A DNA stretch of 64,000 nucleotides from Pelecanus crispus (GCF_030463565.1 NC_134676.1:870501-934500), one strand, 5' to 3'; positions 1 to 12,759 are shown, counted from the stretch's first letter. Made by a program: numbers and translations. Notes: a model not told the origin generated them from the letters alone.

Positions 1-158
1 GTTACCAAAAAGAAACAGTGAATAATTTATTACATACGCTATAATAACATTACTCTAAAGAACTATTCTCTATGAGGTATATCTGAGAAAATTCGGTAAG
101 GGATTGCACGGTCTGCGTTGCCAACATGCCGAGTTTTATATTAAAGCTTTGGAACCAT

Positions 159-330
159 GAAGAAGTAGAGAAGGAGAAGGAGAAGGAGAAGGAGAAGGAG
201 AAGGAGAAGGAGAAGGAGAAGGAGAAGAAGGAGGAGGAGGAGGAGGAAGAGGAGGAGGAGGAGGAGAAGGAGGAGGAGAGGGAGAAAGGAGGAGGAGGAG
301 GAGGAGGAGAAGGAGAAGAGGCAGGAGAGG
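159..330. repeat. (GAGAAG)n / (GAG)n purine simple repeat
   Basis: About ten copies of the hexamer GAGAAG are followed by degenerate GAG/GGA trinucleotides. The array is read as CTTCTC in the inferred ONECUT2 mRNA. The Glu/Lys-rich frame on the plus strand and the Ser/Pro/Phe frames on the minus strand are low-complexity by-products, not genes. Confidence 0.9.
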
Positions 331-2205
331 AGCCTTTGGTATTATTAGGAGTTTTGTTCTTTGCAGGGCTGCATTGCAAAGCACCACAGTACAAAAAGCC
401 CACCAGGTACGATTCGGCGGCCCAGTTGAAGCTGAGGTATTCACAGGAAGAATAAAAAAAAGCACAGAGAGGTCTAGACTGGCAAAATCGTTGCTTTGGT
501 TCAAGCAAGGCACTCGTCCCGTGGTAATGTCACACTTTGCAAGTGAAGCATGAGTCTGGTAAGAAACGCGATCGCTGCAGGGGACCCTGCCAGCTCTGGG
601 GGTTTTCTGTGTCCAGCCTGCCGCCCGTCCGTGCTGCGCGGGGGGCGGCGGGGGGCGCGGCGGGAAGGGTTCACCTACCACAGGGACAGATCGTCTCCTC
701 CACGCCCAGAAGGCATCCTGAGAATTATTATAGCTTTTTATTGAAGGAATATATATAGAGAGATATAAAAAGCACACTTGTCAAGTCCCTACCTTTTCCA
801 ATACAGACTCAAAACCAAAAAGAAATGCAAAATAAGAGGCAACATGCAATTGAAGTGGAGCGTTTGTGTTGAGCTGTCGGGAATCTGCCTGCGTGCAGAT
901 CTCTCAGGGCAAGGCTCCAGCCCCTGCAGCAGACGGCGGCGCGTCCCACGCTGGGACGCCGCTCACCCGGGCTGCGCGCTGACGCGGGGCCTCGCCAACG
1001 CAGGAGATGCTGCGCTGCGCTGAGCGTCGCCTGCCTTAGTTGTCATTAAATCAAGGCGTTGCACCCATGCGGGGCAGGTCCAGAGATAGAAACCAGAGAT
1101 AGAAACCAGCTTTTCAGCTCAACCAAAAGTGCGCACCTGCAATCTGAAGGAGGGTTTTTTTTCCTCTTTTGAATTTACCTACCAGCCAGCGCTCACCCTC
1201 CTGCTGTTCCTGCAGCTCTGCTAATGGCAGGGCTGGGGGGCTCCGACCGAAAAGCTGAGCTTGTGTCTGAACGGCCCTGGGAAGCTGCGGAGGTCCGGAG
1301 CGGTGGGAAGAGCAAGCAGTGCCCAGGAGCGGATTCAGCTCATCGGAGCATTTGGTTCAGTTGTACGAACAGAATAAAACGTGCTAAAAGAAACAAATGC
1401 TAAAGGGCACCGCTAATTCCCCAAAGACAACCAACCAACTTTTAAGTAATCGCTTCGGAACGTAATACTAATGGAGCCTAATGTGGCTTTGTTTCATTGC
1501 TAACTTGAGAAAAACAATTAATTCATTTTCGTATGAAAACTGTAATTGCAAGCAGCACCACCACCACGTAAGCAGGAGGGAGCAGCCCCTGTATGCGCTG
1601 CGCACACCGGCTTCGCTGGAGGCGCCGCGAGCGCAGGCGGGCCAGGCAGATCCGGGCTCCGTCCGAGCAAAGGGCTCGCTGCTTGGTGTCTGGATGGCCA
1701 AAATCCGGAAGAATCCCCCTCCCCTCAGGCTAGCTGTCAGCAGTGGGCTCTGCTAGCACGGGGGGCCGCAGCCCAGCCCGTTAGATTGTGTTCAACCACG
1801 GCATTGCTTGAAAATAACAATTTCGACCGCTAATTTCTGCTGCTGATGCAAATGCACGCCCATAAATACTTAGGCAGGACTTCTGCGGCAGGCAGATCCT
1901 TTTCCCTTTCCCCAAGGAATCGGCTGACGGGCAAAGCCTGGATTCATCGCCAGGTCAACACAACCGCTCCATCCACCGGAATTTGGCGTGGGGAAGGACG
2001 TGAAATGGTTCCACGTCTCCAAACATTTTTGGCTGGCAGGAAGGCATAAGGGGAACACAGAAAACGTCATCACCAGAATTGGCAGCTTCCACAAGAAGTG
2101 TTTCTTTGGATATGTGGGTTGCAGCTGTACATTACTGTATGGAGGAGAGAACAGTTGAAACTATAAAAGAGCACAAGCAAAATGCAGACCGCACAGAGAA
2201 AGAAA

Positions 2206-2279
2206 TCTTTGGTATCTTTGGTATCATCAACACGATTAAAATTACAAATGGAAAAAGTCAGTGAGGTAGCCTCTTTGGT
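2206..2279 (-). promoter_or_regulatory. Clustered miR-9 / let-7 target sites in ONECUT2 3'UTR
   Basis: On the minus strand ACCAAAGA (full 8-mer site for the miR-9 seed) occurs at 2215-2222 and 2206-2213, one base apart, and again at 2272-2279. Between the last two lies CTACCTCA, a full let-7 8-mer, at 2262-2269, only two bases from the miR-9 site. Such close spacing is compatible with cooperative silencing, although the overlapping pair could not be occupied by two complexes at once. The sites are seen directly; their function is inferred from family knowledge (miR-9 represses Onecut2 in mammals). Confidence 0.7.
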
Positions 2280-3005
2280 TCTCACTAGAAATAGAAAGGT
2301 TTTTTCTTCTTTTCTTTTTTCCTTTTTTTTTTCTTTTTTCTTTTTTTTTTATACACACAGAAGTTCATTCTTGGAAGCAGCTAGTTTAAGGGTTTCTCTC
2401 TTTTTGCTTGGCATGTATTATTTTTTCCCCCAGCTTAAGTTTTAAGAAGCCACAAAGTTCAGGCAAAGTATCCCAGTGTCTTTTTTCCCCTGTTGTTTCT
2501 GAATGCACAGTTTTAGGTTGAATATTCATTGCTTGTCCTCAAAATTCGCTCTGTTGTTCTTACAGAAAATCAACTGTAGTGCTTTAAAGGTAATTCTAAA
2601 TAAAAACAAAAAACTATACAAGGGCATCCTCAGGTGATGATGAATAAGTTAAATAAATAAGTTATATTACGAAGGCTTTATGTGCCATAATAAAGGTACG
2701 TCGCACTTTCTAATCAGATGGGAAGAGATTAACTTAAATAATTTAAACTTTGATATTTAAACAATTAAAATCAATTAAAAGAAGAAATTAAAACTAGGCG
2801 CCTGTTTTATGTAACTTGTTATTTTTCTCCCGCCTGTAACAGGACCTGGCTGCTCGATGAAGCAATTCTAACTTTTAAGTGTATTTACTAACACAGGCCT
2901 CGCATCTCTGATGCGCTACAACAGTAAAATGGATAAATAAGCAAAATTAACCCCAAATTCATTCATAAATCATTGAATTAAATAGTTACAAATAACTAAC
3001 ACTGG

Positions 3006-3052
3006 AGCCTGATCCCGCAGTCTGTATTCAGGCAAAACTCCCATTGAATTTT
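3006..3052. repeat. Ancient amniote foldback-type repeat, half copy
   Basis: The segment contains a GCCTGATC...GCAGTC...TTCAGGCAAAACTCCCATTGA core that I recognise as one arm of a very old hairpin repeat common in reptile and bird genomes. The complementary arm is not preserved here. The family name is not assigned. It lies inside the inferred ONECUT2 3'UTR. Confidence 0.45.
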
Positions 3053-5827
3053 AAAGCTAAAAGGAAACTCAATGTGATTTAGGCTGAACAGAGATTTTGG
3101 GCCCTACTCTAAGTCTAAATTAAATAAATTACATTATTGATAGATAATATATTGGGTTAAAACCCACAAGTGTCTGGAAAAAAATAAAACCATTTAAGCT
3201 TTGCCTTTTTAAAAAATTTAAACAATAAAAATTCCCCTTAATAAATATAAAGGAGGCCAAGTATAAAGTTTCCCCATGTCTTAAAAATACTTAGGTATTG
3301 TGACAAGCAAGAAAAGCATTGGGTTTTGTCCGAAGCTAGCACACCCTTTGCAATACCATGTCGTTACCGTGTCTTGCTTTGGAAGAGGAGATCCCTATTC
3401 CCTTACGCAGGTTTGAGTGTAGTTTGCTGGTTTAGTCCTTCTCAGGTCTTTGGATTCAGCTTTAGGTAAGAGAGATCCAGAATAAAGCTATTCAACCGAA
3501 GTCATCAAGCACATTCTTTGTTCCTTCACGGATGATTAAACAATATCCAAGGTTTCTTGAAAGTTGAATTCATCTTGGATGTGCCCATGGTAGTAACTCC
3601 AAGTCCACGGTACGGAAGATGCTGGGATACTATCTGTACATACTAGTCTTTCGTATCAGAATAAATAAAAGGAACAAGTTACATTACACGGCTCTATAGA
3701 TTCATAAATATATGGTATATAAACGTAACATATCTATTTGAGTTTTTTTTTTTTAGTATGGGCAGAATATAGCATATATGCTGCTCATACCCGTACATAC
3801 AAACACATCTACCCACAGTATATGCTATCGACACTCCTCTTCTGAGATAGCTGCTACATAAACGCCTACAAGAGTTAACGGTGAAATGGAAGACGTAACA
3901 TAGGGCCATGAAAGATGCAGGGATAAAAAATGCAGCAGTATTTTCAGATGTTCAGATGAAAATGGGTTTTGTCAAATATGGGGGAAACGTGGGTGTTGAT
4001 ATACTTGCGATCCCCAGCACAGAGAAGCCTCACGCGTTTTGCTAAACAAACGATGCAGCGCGGACAGCAACATCAGGCTCAGTACTACTCAGTCCACATC
4101 GTTATACCGTTCCCGGTGTGAGACTGCGGATCAACATTTGAAAGATCGAGGCAAGAACTTAAGCCATAATTTTGCATAACAAGAACTTCCACAATTTGGA
4201 GAAAATTTATGATTCCATTGAATGTACATATTTTTGTAATTCAGGAGTTGACCTGGTCTTACTTCGTTACGGCTATGGGGATGAACCCTGAACAGAAACC
4301 AAAAGCCCCGGTCTTTGCTCACAGACTTCATGAGAAGCCCAGGGCAGGCTCCTCGCCGCCTCTAAGGGCGGGGGCCGGCGGGAGGCAAAGCCGCCAGTCT
4401 GCGGGGGTCCCTAATGCTGCGGGGGTCCCTAATGTGGCGCGTCCCACGTGCCCGTCCCTGCGGTGGGACGCCGACTGCCAAGTGCACGCCGTGGAGGACG
4501 CCTGCGACTCTCCTCGCCCCAGATGCACTTCTCTGCCTTGCGGCTGCGGCAGGGGAAGGGGAGGTCAGGGCCGGCCGGGTTTCGCTGGCGGTGGCTCATC
4601 TCCTGCAGCGGATGCAAGGGCACTGTGGGATGGAGCATGAGAAAAGCGACCGAACCCCAGCATCGCCTGACGCTGCTGCAGGCTGGGGGAGGACACTTTC
4701 AGAATGAGACATTTCCCAGGAGGGCAATGCCGCGTTCAGAATGCACATGGAGAGGCTGGTTTGAGCGGACCCTCTTGGATGGGAATGAAGGTGAAACTTG
4801 AGCGTGACCAAACCACCTCAGCTGGGCCCTGCTCTACAGTGCGCTGACTCACAACTTCTCACATACCCGCGGGCGTCGGTACACATCAGCCCAGACCTGA
4901 ACCGTTTTTTGGCTGCTTTATTCCATGTCTGACTACGAGGCTTCTTTGGATCGCTTTCGAATCATGCGTGATCTGTCTGGAAATCTATGTTGAAGGATGT
5001 TTTGATTCCCAGAGCTAGTATGTGCTGTCAGTTTAGCTGTGAGGATCCTGAATTTACTTTTCAGACACCTTTCCTGTCCTGAGCAGACAAGGCTTTTTGA
5101 TTTTCTTTCTGTTTTGAAGTGTAAGCACTGGAAAATGACTGCAGCACTTTTGCAACATAGTTCAAAAGAAGCCCTCATTTAAAGGTAGAGATGGAGCAAA
5201 ATGGTACCACTGTGCTCCAGCTCTGAAGATAAATTTGGACCTGGGTCTGCGTGTCATGATTTGGATCATCATGACTTTGATCAACCAACATAACATGTCT
5301 AATATGCCAAAATGAACTACTGAACTGCCACATGAACTGCTGAAACCTCAATTTCGGTTCAGATCAGGATCTGATCTCAGTGAGCCGGGCTGTGGCGGTG
5401 CTCAGCACTTACAATGACATAAATCGGTATATATATCTTGCAAGTTTTATCCCTGGGGAAGAGAAAGAAGGGGGTAGGTTACTCAACTGATTTCACATAC
5501 AGAAGGATGGCTGTTCAAAAGCTCTAGACATACTGGAGACCAACGCTACCCGACAAAACAAGTCATACCCAACCGACACGTTTTTCCTACGTGGCTCTGG
5601 AGAGAGGAGACGTACCAGCGTAGTATCCCAACATCTTGCACTTGGAGTCTGTGCAGCTCTTGGAGAGATCCCGTGTGGGGCAGAAACAGGAAAAACATAA
5701 ATAAACCCACCCTTTTGGTTGCTCAAAGAAACAGAGGTGATTACCTGTACACAGCTCAATGGTGCTATATGCATTTAGTCGTGCAAGAGGAGACAACAAA
5801 CTGGAACAAAAGTAGTGAGAATCCTCA

Positions 5828-5835
5828 TCTTTGGT
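5828..5835 (-). promoter_or_regulatory. miR-9 8-mer target site
   Basis: ACCAAAGA on the minus strand, a perfect 8-mer for miR-9, isolated from the 2.2-kb cluster. One of six 8-mers in the inferred ONECUT2 3'UTR. Confidence 0.6.
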
Positions 5836-6146
5836 ATTGTAGCTGTTGAGGTTTTGGTTGCTCTGTTCCTTGTTCTTTTGAAAAAACTGCATAGGCACAA
5901 ATTAAAGACAATCTTCAACTTTAAGATGACTGAGTTGTCAAATGAAGCAGCAATCGTACTGGCTTTGCTTTGTTCTCGTCCTTGTCAACCCTTTCTTTGA
6001 GATCTGCTTCCTCAAATGTCCAAGATGTCTGTCAAAACACAGTGTGTTACTCGTTTGCTTCCTGACGTGCTTCCTTGGTTTTTTAATTTTTATTTTATTT
6101 TTAAATGGAACAGTTTGTTGCAGAAGAAGTAGGTGCAGAAAACGTT

Positions 6147-6154
6147 TCTTTGGT
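6147..6154 (-). promoter_or_regulatory. miR-9 8-mer target site
   Basis: ACCAAAGA on the minus strand. It lies about 0.3 kb downstream in the transcript of a 7-mer site (CCAAAGA at 6532-6538) and about 0.4 kb from the next 8-mer. Confidence 0.6.
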
Positions 6155-6554
6155 TTCGATTAAGTAGTACATAAAAAAAAGTCTCAAGTGTCTCTAAAGA
6201 ACCACGACCGCGCTTGGCGTGCTGCCGGGGACTCGGCCGGCGCTCCGGGAGGGGCCGTTCACTGGTAAGCGCGCACATCGGGCGGCCGCGGCCGTTCCGC
6301 GGCACGGGTCGGGGCTGCGAGGCGCAGGTGGGGCCGCGGCATCGGCGCGGCTGCGAGCGCGGCGGCCGCAGCCGGGGCTCTGCTGACCTGGGCCGTCGGC
6401 GCTGCCTGCCCGCTCCGCTGCACGGCAGCCGCCGGAGGTGGAGAGAGGGCTTGGAGTTTGTGAGGCTTCCCCATCGCCAAACAGCCACCCGCTCCAGCGA
6501 TGACGGAAAGAAAATGGCAAGTTATAAACATCTTTGGCTTGCAGTAATCCTGTC

Positions 6555-6562
6555 TCTTTGGT
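6555..6562 (-). promoter_or_regulatory. miR-9 8-mer target site
   Basis: ACCAAAGA on the minus strand, with a second miR-9 7-mer-A1 site 16 bases away (6532-6538). Of the six 8-mers it lies nearest the stop codon, about 1.1 kb into the inferred 3'UTR. Confidence 0.6.
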
Positions 6563-6953
6563 GTGCTGTGCTCCCGCCAGCTTGGGTAACTGGTGGATAA
6601 AAGGAACTTGGGGATGCAATAGATCGAGATGGCGTATTGAAGCCATACGCGGCACATCTAAAATGGTCAGTGGCATCTGAAGGGCTTCTTTCTGTTTTTT
6701 TCCTGCTTGAAATTACCATAAAATACCGAAAAAATGAACAAAAATACACTGAACGCTAAATATGTTTCAGTAACGAGGACATTGTCGAGGAGAAACTAGA
6801 TTTCTGGTAACTGAAAAGGACGTATTAATGACCTAAAAAAATCTAGATCTTTCAAAACGTTGTGTTTGCTCCGTGTACTGTAGCAGTTAAATTGACCTCC
6901 TGAGTGTGCATCTGCATTAGGTACAAACACAGAACTTGTGACGAACTGCAAAC

Positions 6954-7616
6954 TGTGCTTGAGGCTCGTGTGGTCACACAGGCGTTCCCTACCGACTTTG
7001 GAAGTTAGACTGCATCTCGAAACGATCGCTGCAGTGAGTCCAGGATTGTACCTATTTCTATAGCTAGTGGCTTTGTGCTTGATACTTTGAGCTCAAGTGA
7101 ACTGAATTTTTCTGATCCAAGATCGAGCTATATTCGCTGGTTAAATTAAACAAACTGGAAAAAAAAAAAAAAAAACCAACAAAACCAAAAACTTAAATTT
7201 GATTTTTTTTTTTTTTTTTTTACCCCCTAAAACACTTAACAAAACCATGCCTGAGTTTTAAAAACAGGTTCTCGGATTCTTTAGCGTCTACGTGTCAGAC
7301 TTTGTGCTCCGTTCTCGCGTGGCTGCGCCACGGCGGCGAGCTTCGGCGCCGGGCGGCGTGGCCAGCGCGCCGGGCACGGGCGGGCTGCCCGGGCTCGCAG
7401 CGGCACCCCCGCCGGCCGGGGCTCTTTGGGGCTCAGGAGAGACTTGCCTCACAAACGGCTCCCCTGCGTTTCAGACCTGCTTCGCCTGTCCTGAGCATAG
7501 TATTGTATAGAAAGAGGTTAATTTTTTAACTTGCGCCTGCTAAGACTGACTAAAAGCCGTAAGAAGTGTCCTCTGTTACAGCTGGGCTGGGGTTCGTTTC
7601 CAGGAGGATTGTGCTT
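6954..7616 (-). promoter_or_regulatory. miR-218 target site group
   Basis: On the minus strand the miR-218 8-mer site AAGCACAA occurs at 7073-7080 and 7609-7616, and a 7-mer at 6954-6960. The site at 7073 pairs further: the plus strand reads TTGTGCTTGAT, identical to the first 11 bases of miR-218. miR-218 is abundant in motor neurons, where Onecut factors also act. Regulation is inferred. Confidence 0.5.
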
Positions 7617-7688
7617 TAAGCCACCAGTGAAGGGCCCCGCCGCGAAGCCGCTCTCCCCGCCACGCCGCGCCGCGCCGGCCGCGCCCCG

Positions 7689-7975
7689 TCACGCTTTGGT
7701 GCAGGTGCTGGGGGCCGAGGAGGAGCCCCCGGAGCTCAGGTCGTCCTGCCACTTCTCCAGGCTGCGCCGCCGGGCGTTCATGAAGAAGTTGCTGACGGTG
7801 GTGAGCTCCAGGCCCAGCTGCTGGGAGATGGTGATCTGCATTTCTTTGGAAGGGCGCTTGTTCTCCTTGAAGATGGCGAAAAGCGTTCTGCGCTGGAGGT
7901 CCGTGAAAACCAGGCGAGATTTCTTCTGGGAGTTGTTCCGCTCTTTGTTCGGCTCCTGCTCTTTGCGTTTGCAGG
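7689..7975 (-). CDS. ONECUT2: ONECUT2 exon 2 (terminal coding exon: homeodomain and C-terminus)
   Basis: This exon encodes residues 389-483 of ONECUT2, a nuclear transcription factor. It opens after a canonical acceptor (TTTTCCCAG, AG at 7977-7976) in the middle of an Ala codon that joins exon 1 (phase 1). It starts ACKRKEQEPNK and carries the divergent ONECUT homeodomain at about residues 406-464, with the family-specific Phe48/Met50 pair in VSNFFMNARRR. It ends ...SSSAPSTCTKA and a TGA stop at 7691-7689. The C-terminal STCTKA and the SLEKWQDDL stretch separate it from ONECUT1 (SLDKWQDE) and ONECUT3. Near identity to the mammalian homeodomain and intact splice sites indicate a functional gene. 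Confidence 0.97.
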
Positions 7976-10900
7976 CTGGGAAAAGGGGTGGGCAGAGGCA
8001 GAAGAGGGAAAGCAAGCGTCAGGACGCGCGTGGCTGACCGCAGACCCCGCCGGCCACACCGGGCACGGGGACCGGTGCGCGGCGGCCGCCGGCCGTCACC
8101 CTCCCGCCGGACCCGGCACCGCGCCGGCACACGGGATCCGAGGGCTCGCGGAACAATCCCGGGGGGGCTGCGCCGGCGTTTGCGCTCGCACCCCAAAGAC
8201 CTGCCTTTTCAGAAATTATTTTGGACGGGCACCTGATCGTTAGGCGTTCGGGCACTGAATTCCTGGGCAACTGGAGCGCTGCCCCCGACAGAGCCCTTGA
8301 ACACACTTGCCGTCTCTGGACAGTGCGCAACTTGAGATTTTTCACGCTTTTTATAAAGCCACCGTCTGAGAAACGCGTTGCCCTGCTGTTACAGCAGCAT
8401 TAGAATTAACAGTTTAGCTTATCTGATGTCAGTCTAGGAAAGAAAATGCAAAGCGCATCCTTTTTTTTCCCCTCAGTAGCCAAGACAAAGATTAATTCTT
8501 TGCAGAAACATCTCATGTGCCGTAGCATATAACAACTGCAGATTAGTTTTTTCTATCAAAACCGTGCAGGCCACTATTCCATAATGTGAGCTCTACCCCC
8601 TGGGTAACGTACAGGACAGAGGAATTACAACTGGAAATTGCTGTTTATGCACTGAGAATAAATCTATCCGTATTTTGGGGCAGACAGCCTTTTCTTTGAT
8701 CTGCCATTCCAAACACATGCTTAAAACAATTACCGTGGGCACAACGGGGAAGGCAGGAACCCCCCATAAGCCGCTTTGTTCGTGCAGGGGAACGAAGAGC
8801 TGAGCAAGCAGAAGCCGCCCCCCCGCCCGCCCCACGATTTGCAACACAAACCCACCCTCCGTCTGGGGCCGTGGGGCGTTTTCTGGGCACCGGCTGAAAT
8901 CCGCAGCACACCGGCCTGCCTTTCTGCCTAGTGTCCCCTTCCTCCTCAGATCGTCCTTATCGCCTTAAAGCCCGACCCTCTGCTCTGCCGGGCCGCGGGT
9001 CCGGCCAGGCCAGCCTCCCCGCGCCCCAGCTCGCTGCAGCCCGGGGAGCCGCTGGCTGGGTGGGAAGGGCTGGAAGCCGCGGGGCAGCGGCGCAGCCCTT
9101 GGCCACGGCGGCAGCGCTCGGCGGGGCTCGGCGGCAGCCCTCTCCCCGGGGCATCTCCCAAGGGTAAGGGCGAAGCCAGCCAAAAATGCCCCTCAGAGCT
9201 CCGGTCAGGCGGGGCAGCAGCGCCTGACCATTGCTGTGCCAAGCGATGCTAATGGATCCTAAAAAAAAAAAAAAAAATCAGTATTAATAGCTGATCTGTA
9301 TTTATTAGCACAGAGAGAACATCAAGTGCTGAAACCAATACCGCTGCCGTAGCATACTCAGATTTAAAAATAGCCTGATAAGGCTGTCTACACAGGGCAC
9401 TAAGATAAAAAAAAAAAAAAAAAAATCCATATGTTGACATGGTTAGATAATGTGCTGGGACAAAATAAGTAGAGTGAATTGATAAGTGGACGGGTTTTTA
9501 AGCAGCCCTATTAAATAATTCGGCAGGTCTAGAATGTGAAATGAGAACCTGCTCCAAAAAGTGAAACTCAGACTGTGGAAATGTCTGTAATTAACCCAAA
9601 CTCAGGACCGTACCCATCTACCTGTGCCTGAGCATGGCACCGCAGGGAGCCTGGCTCAGCCGGTGCGGAACGGACTACGCCGGTCAGCTTAGTTTTGTGC
9701 ACGGGGCAGTACTTAACAGGATTTCTGCAGGAAACTGGAATATTTTGTCGGAGTGGCTGACTTGACCCCTCTCTTGCACCCATTCTCAGCTGCCAAATTC
9801 CAGTGGCTGCAGCAGAGCTGCCCCTGGGAGGAGGGTCGGGGTCAGCCCATTCGAAATACGCCAAGAGAGCCGAGGTGTGAAAGGAGGATGCTCCGGAGAG
9901 TCGGCTCCAAACCCAGCCTTGCGGGTTATGGGTGAGCGTCCCCCGGAGCGATTCGCAGCACGGCCGCCCCGGAGGCAGCGGCACCGGCACAGGGTTCCTG
10001 CTGGGAGCCGAGGGAGTCGGGCAGCAGCGGGGACGCTCCTGCGTGGGCACGTCGGGGGCTGCAGGGTGAGCCCGGTGCTGCGTCCGATGGCCAGGCTCGC
10101 GTCTCCGGAGGCGACTAGCCCAAAGGCATCACGCAGGGAGAACTGGGGTTCCCTGGCTGCGTCTCTAACCTACCCGATAACACACTCCACAGATACTGTT
10201 TTACTGCCTGTCTGAGATGAAAAAGCAGATTTTAGGCTGGATTTCTGCATTTGACGCTTTACTTCGTCTTTTGTCTGGAATGCATGCAGCGGTACCCCCA
10301 GCACCGGGGATGTGATGAGCGCCTGCATCTCTGCTGCAGTTTCTAATAGGTTCCGGGACACTGGGAAGAGTCTAGTGTTTCCTAGCATCACTAATTTATG
10401 TGCAGAGATACTCTGCGTTTTACAGTTATTGGTATCTTATAATAAATAATGCAAAGGTATGTGCTTTTCGATGCATTCAGTAAATACTTTCCTTGAACTG
10501 TTAAGTTTGCTCTTGAAAAGGCACCATAAAGGCAAATGTTGTTCCTTGACATGCATTTATCACAAGAGAAAAATGGAGTGAGCACTCTAATAAAATAAAG
10601 TTATTATCCAGGAAACCTGCCTACAGAAAGAGAAACATTTTAATAGTAGAGGGCAGGGAAGCGGCCATCTTGGTTCTAAGGACAATTTGATTTATTAACT
10701 GCAGTTAACACTGAGCATATTCTATGGAAGGAAATGGACAACTGGCAAGAACTGAAAGCCATAACTGGGGGAAAAAAACCAAAAATAACTTCCCTTTTCT
10801 TCTACACTGGACTAAAGATGTTTTACGTAGAAACAATATAGAAAGAGCTTCAGTACTGCCTCGCTTAATGTTGACTGAAGTGGAAAGCCACTGATTTCAG

Positions 10901-12759
10901 GGGCATTAAGAGCGGTGCAGAGACCGGGCACCGCACCGTGTCCCCAAGGAGGGGCAGCCTGTCTTCAGTGAGCGCGGTTTTGTCCTGCAGCTGAAAGTAA
11001 GGGAATGTTTAAAAAAACGTTGCTTTAAGTTGAACGAATTAGGTATTGCTTAGAGATTAAAAAAATAAAAATAAAAAAAAAAGCGCCCAGAGTAAGTGTG
11101 GAGAGGCGAGGCAGGCGAGGCACCAGGAGATGATGGGAACGAGTCCCAGAATCTCTGCAGCTCTCAGCGCTAACAAGGTTCCTCTCCACAAAGACAGCAA
11201 CTATTCAGATGTTCGACTTTAAATATGCAAGACGCTCCATTGATTTTTTATTAGCGTGTTTGCTAGCCTGAGGTTAAGCATGTGCTGGAATATTTTGCTA
11301 GATCCCAGAGACAGGCAGGCAGGCGGTCGTCCCTCCTGGCTGACAGACACAGCAGCTCTCCGAAAGTCTCACCCAACCCCGCCTTCCCATGCGAGCCTTT
11401 GGCCGCGGGGAAATGTGCCCCCCGCGTACCGCGCCCTGTTCGTCAGCCAGGGAAGCAAAACGCAGCCGTCGGTCCAGGCTGCCCTGCGCGGCTGCAGCTC
11501 CGGGAACGGGGTCAAACCCCCCGGCTCGTCCGCCTCTGCCTCCGCAGAGCCTTGCTAAGGGGCTGTCTCCCCGAATGCCCCGCGCCCGTGAGCCCGCTGC
11601 CCCCCTCCGCGAGCCTGGCACTCGTTTCACCTAGCATTAGCCAGGGAATGGCAGGGCATCCGTGTCCCGGCTTCCCCTCTGCAGCCAGGGCAGACGCCTC
11701 GCCGCGAGCGGGTGACGGCGGGGAAGGACACGGCCTCCATCGCCTCTTGGGACACACCTCTCAACACGTTGCTCTAAACTGCCCGCGCTTAATAGCTTTC
11801 AGTACAATTCACGTGGAAAAAAGAATCACGTCGCACCGCTTCGGAGGAAACCACGACACCACTGTAACCAGGAGCTGTAGTGAGCGATGTGTGCTGCGCC
11901 AGTTCCAGCACCTGCAACCCCATCTGCTTGAAAAGGATCCGCAGGAAAGTCGTGATTTTTTTAAATTTTATTTCTGCAAGCCCATCTGAGTTGGTTTCCT
12001 TGTGAACTTCACACGCTTCTAATTTAAGCTAATTTTTTTTTTTTTGGTCACTGGGTATCATTAAACAGAGTATTTCTACTAATAGTTCGTTTGTCTTATT
12101 TTCTGCAACAATAACTCTTATTTTCCATTTTCGTCCTCAGAACAGAGGAACCTAGCCAGCCCCTGCATTACAAGTAGCTATAAATCCTGAAAAATATCCA
12201 GAAGCCTTTCAGTTGATAAGTATCGCCTTACAACTTCCCTTTATAAAGACCAAAGCACTGGGAAACTTACTCCGTCATGAAAGCTGAATGCATGGCAGCT
12301 ACCAGCACAAGGCAGTGGGCTCGCTAACGCTGCCGCGGGGGTCTCCCCTCCGCCCCTCTAAGAGGAGAATGCCCATCCCCGGGCGCTGCCGTGGTCCCCA
12401 GCGCCCGGAGCAGCCCCGCTGCCAGGCCGGGGATCCCGCCCGGCTCCAGCCCCGTCCCAGCTCACTGGGGAGAGCTGCGGCAGCCGGAGGGTCCCGGCGG
12501 GGTGGGACCCACAGTCCGGTGCGAGTCCTCCGTGGAGCTGGTGAGAGCTCGATAAAAAGCAAGGGCTCAGATCAGGCGATTTGGCATTTTCTCGTGACAG
12601 GTTCTTTTCGCTGAAGGATACCCACCAGCCTCCATCGTTAACGGCTGCAACAATGCGTGGCTCAGAGCAATCAATCTGCAGCGTGTAACGCTGGCCTTAT
12701 GAAACCCAGGAGCAGCACTGCACATCCCCGTAGGCAGCAACAGCTCCTATCCGCTCTTT

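Larger units (their letters stand above)
1..7688 (-). other. ONECUT2: ONECUT2 3' untranslated region (inferred), running off the left edge
   Basis: No coding sequence is recognisable between the ONECUT2 stop codon and the window edge. Mammalian ONECUT2 mRNAs have a very long 3'UTR (over 10 kb as I recall), so the whole stretch is probably transcribed from the minus strand. Sequence support is a strong excess of miRNA target 8-mers reading on the minus strand, above all miR-9, a known ONECUT2 regulator. Most of it is AT-rich and repeat-poor. GC-rich islands lie near 600-1020, 4330-4720, 6190-6470 and 7290-7440. A poly(T)-rich tract on the plus strand at about 2298-2351 would be a purine tract in the mRNA. 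The true 3' end and polyadenylation site were not determined; several TTTATT strings (AATAAA on the minus strand) occur. Confidence 0.6.

Noticed and set aside
9255-9425. Two A-runs (about 9260 and 9405) as possible retroposon tails
   Set aside because: No SINE, retrogene body or flanking duplication could be identified.
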